Shown in pieces: positions 62,440 through 64,000 of a DNA stretch of 64,000 nucleotides. Every line of letters starts with the position of its first letter. The first letter of the stretch is position 1. A program made the translations under genes and the position numbers. This stretch comes from Flammeovirgaceae bacterium 311. Its GTDB lineage: Bacteria; Bacteroidota; Bacteroidia; Cytophagales; Cyclobacteriaceae. The notes beneath the pieces were generated by a model that saw nothing but the letters and a program-made list of their open reading frames with translations, was not told the DNA's origin and made no database searches. The stretch is from assembly GCA_000597885.1 (NCBI GenBank), contig CP004371.1:1938501-2002500 (forward strand). The letters are read 5' to 3'.

Positions 62440-63633
62440 TTAGTAGTACCGTCCTAATTGCTCTACAATAGCCTTTTTCATTTCATGGGGATCGATAGTA
62501 CCTTGTTTGGCATAAACTTTTTCACCATTGGGCTTAATGAGTATGGTGTAGGGCAGCGCCCCCTGCCAGTCGGGATCAATGGCTTCGATCAGTGCATATT
62601 TATCATCCTCTGAAAACAGATAATTGGTAGTGGCTGCTGCATTTTTGTCATTTAAAAATTTCAGCACTTTATCTTTTTTATCCGGCTTGTCGGCACTAAC
62701 GGTGATAAGCTCAAATTCACGGCCACCATACATGCGGCTCATATCTACAAAATCAGGAAACTCGCTTACACAAGGCCCGCACCAGGTTGCCCAAACATTA
62801 ATCAGCCGCAGGTTTTCGCTCTTGCTGGTTACCAGCCTTCGGATGGCCTCCCTGTCAATCATCTCAACGCTTGCTTCTTCCTCAGCCCATTTTTCTTCGG
62901 TTTTTTGATTATCCTCCCGCTTGCCCGACCATTTAACCGAACAGCCAAAAGTTTTGGTAGTGGGTTCCGGCACTGCCTTTCCTGCCAGTACTGCATCCAG
63001 TGCGCTGCGGAGGTCTTCTGAATTTGCAGAGCCTGGTTTTTCTGAAACATCAAGCCTGCCCGCGTATTGCAACTTTCGGTCCTGATCGAACACAAAGGCA
63101 TGCGGAGTTGCCACAGGCCCATAAGCAGCCGACATTGCCTGAGTTTCACCATCATAGAGGTAGGGAAAATTATAACCTTTGTCTTTTGCACGTTGCTGCA
63201 TTTCTTCAAAGGTATCGTTCATATCGCTGTAGCCCAGTTCATCAAGGCGCACTGCCAGCGGATCATTTGGCGAAACTGCCACTAATGCCACACCTTTATG
63301 CTGGTAATCATTAGCCAGCTGAATCATACGATCTTCGTAGGCCTGTGCCGTGGGGCAATGGTTACAGGTAAAAATAATGGCCAGCGCCTTTTTATCTTTA
63401 AAATCTTTTAAGCTGTAGGTTTTACCATCTATGCCTGGCAAATTAAAATCCGGAGCGGTGCTGCCGATAGCAAGTGTCTGTACATCTTCTGAATGAATAA
63501 GGCGTGCAGGTGTTGCAGCTTCTGCAGCCACTCGTGCTTCTGCAGCCTGTGCATCGGTCTGTTGTTGTTCTCCCGACTGGCCGCATCCTGCATATACGGC
63601 AGACAAGACACAGAATAAAAATATTTTTTTCAT
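62440..63633 (-). CDS. lipoprotein with two thioredoxin-like domains
   Basis: 397 aa lipoprotein (lipobox SAVYAGC, Cys17). The first thioredoxin-like domain is of AhpC/TSA or redoxin type with FTCNHCP, a CxxC active site. The second is TlpA/ResA-like, with NVWATWCGPCVSEFPDF. The two are joined by a Glu/Lys-rich linker. Probably tethered in the periplasm, supplying reductant to extracytoplasmic proteins or acting as a peroxiredoxin pair. Having two redox domains with different CxxC types in one lipoprotein is unusual. Single gene upstream of a terminator. Confidence 0.88.
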   Translation of the reverse strand: MKKIFLFCVLSAVYAGCGQSGEQQQTDAQAAEARVAAEAATPARLIHSEDVQTLAIGSTAPDFNLPGIDGKTYSLKDFKDKKALAIIFTCNHCPTAQAYEDRMIQLANDYQHKGVALVAVSPNDPLAVRLDELGYSDMNDTFEEMQQRAKDKGYNFPYLYDGETQAMSAAYGPVATPHAFVFDQDRKLQYAGRLDVSEKPGSANSEDLRSALDAVLAGKAVPEPTTKTFGCSVKWSGKREDNQKTEEKWAEEEASVEMIDREAIRRLVTSKSENLRLINVWATWCGPCVSEFPDFVDMSRMYGGREFELITVSADKPDKKDKVLKFLNDKNAAATTNYLFSEDDKYALIEAIDPDWQGALPYTILIKPNGEKVYAKQGTIDPHEMKKAIVEQLGRYY

Positions 63634-63761
63634 ATTGAAAAATGGGGGTTTCCAGTATCAAAATAGCATTTAATGCTTTAACATAAAAGTATACAGGTTT
63701 TTACAGGCTTTAGCAGAAGATAAGCATCCCCCTCTGCATTAACTGCCACCCTAAGTTACAA

Positions 63762-64000
63762 TCAGTCGGGCGTATTACCAGGATACCTGTCAAACAGCTG
63801 CTCCATTGCTTCGTTGATCCTTTTTTCCAGCCTGCGCTGATTATCTGTAATAATGCCTGTTGCCACGCCTTCCCAGATTCTTTCACGACGTTCAGCATCA
63901 ATGATATCTATTGAGACGGTGCCTTGTTCGTACCTGCGCACCACTCTTTCTTCTGCCTCCCACCGGTATCGGCGCTGGCCAATATAAATGGGAGCCTCCC
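63762..64000 (-). CDS. DUF4136-type lipoprotein (partial)
   Basis: C-terminal part of a gene that enters from beyond the right edge; the frame is open to base 64000. Visible protein: YEQGTVSIDIIDAERRERIW, then EGVATG and RINEAMEQLFDRYP, ending at the stop at 63762-63764. The GTVSIDIIDAERRERIW...GVATG arrangement matches DUF4136, small lipoproteins frequent in Bacteroidota. The GTG-started frame at 63944 is internal to it. Start and signal peptide lie outside. Confidence 0.8.
   Translation of the reverse strand, partial: EAPIYIGQRRYRWEAEERVVRRYEQGTVSIDIIDAERRERIWEGVATGIITDNQRRLEKRINEAMEQLFDRYPGNTPD

Noticed and set aside
1-64000. tRNA, rRNA, CRISPR, IS or prophage elements
   Set aside because: No T-loop (GGTTCGAATCC-type) context, no transposase or integrase gene, and no array was seen on reading both strands.

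Overview
The window is a stretch of chromosome from a member of the Bacteroidota, most likely a Cytophagales-type gliding bacterium. Lineage markers are gldH (gliding/type IX secretion lipoprotein), a DUF2723 (GT117-type) membrane protein, a lipidated Omp85 protein (TamL), a Cys-rich RicT/PSP1 protein, a MetS-type small subunit beside an NSS transporter, DUF2807 and GH140-like proteins, and several TAnnTTTG -7 promoter boxes. Genus cannot be fixed by reading alone. No tRNA, rRNA, CRISPR array, insertion sequence or prophage was recognised. The window looks like core chromosome with a high load of short palindromic intergenic repeats.

Layout. 0-3 kb: two leftward glycan-type genes (a GT-D-like protein and a GT39-like membrane protein). 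3-8 kb: leftward cysC-cysD-cysN (sulfate activation to APS and PAPS) diverging from rightward cysQ (PAP phosphatase). 7.8-16.5 kb: a GT4 glycosyltransferase, a polytopic membrane protein, a TPR protein, the 989-aa DUF2723 protein and a methyltransferase. 16.7-20.9 kb: a GWxTD protein overlapping rlmB, then leftward kdsD-manC (sugar-phosphate isomerase and GDP-mannose synthesis). 20.9-26.4 kb: recQ, purD, ricT-gldH. 26.8-34.9 kb (leftward): a 1359-aa DUF4011-type SF1 helicase with a nuclease-like C-terminus overlapping a beta-propeller-like gene, a ComEA-like HhH protein, and an NSS transporter with a 45-aa small subunit. 35.3-40.2 kb: hemA, a WG-repeat protein and a MORN-repeat protein. 40.3-45.5 kb: a D-threonine-aldolase-like enzyme, purC, STAS-rnz-yhhQ and a TrmH methyltransferase whose start codon overlaps that of divergent tamL. 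45.5-52 kb: tamL, an MscS channel and two paralogous lipoproteins, one with a TonB C-terminal-like domain. 52.4-64 kb: mostly separate cell-envelope and housekeeping genes (PQQ sugar dehydrogenase, Gfo/Idh oxidoreductase, MaoC, DUF805, MarC, outer-membrane-type protein, DUF2807, GH140-like, map, double-thioredoxin lipoprotein) and a DUF4136-type gene cut by the window end.

How it fits together. PAPS production and recycling (cysC, cysQ) next to glycosyltransferase and membrane glycan genes, plus GDP-mannose and KDO-type sugar activation, suggests cell-surface polysaccharide synthesis, possibly sulfated; no sulfotransferase or PAPS reductase is present here to decide. The most notable non-gene structure is a set of at least four families of REPIN-like paired inverted palindromes, with arms that co-vary between copies, plus two terminator-like sites with no obvious gene. 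The most notable genic structures are the CATG-overlapping divergent starts of trmH and tamL, the paired lipoproteins at 49-52 kb, the helicase-propeller overlap, and the unlisted small transporter subunit.
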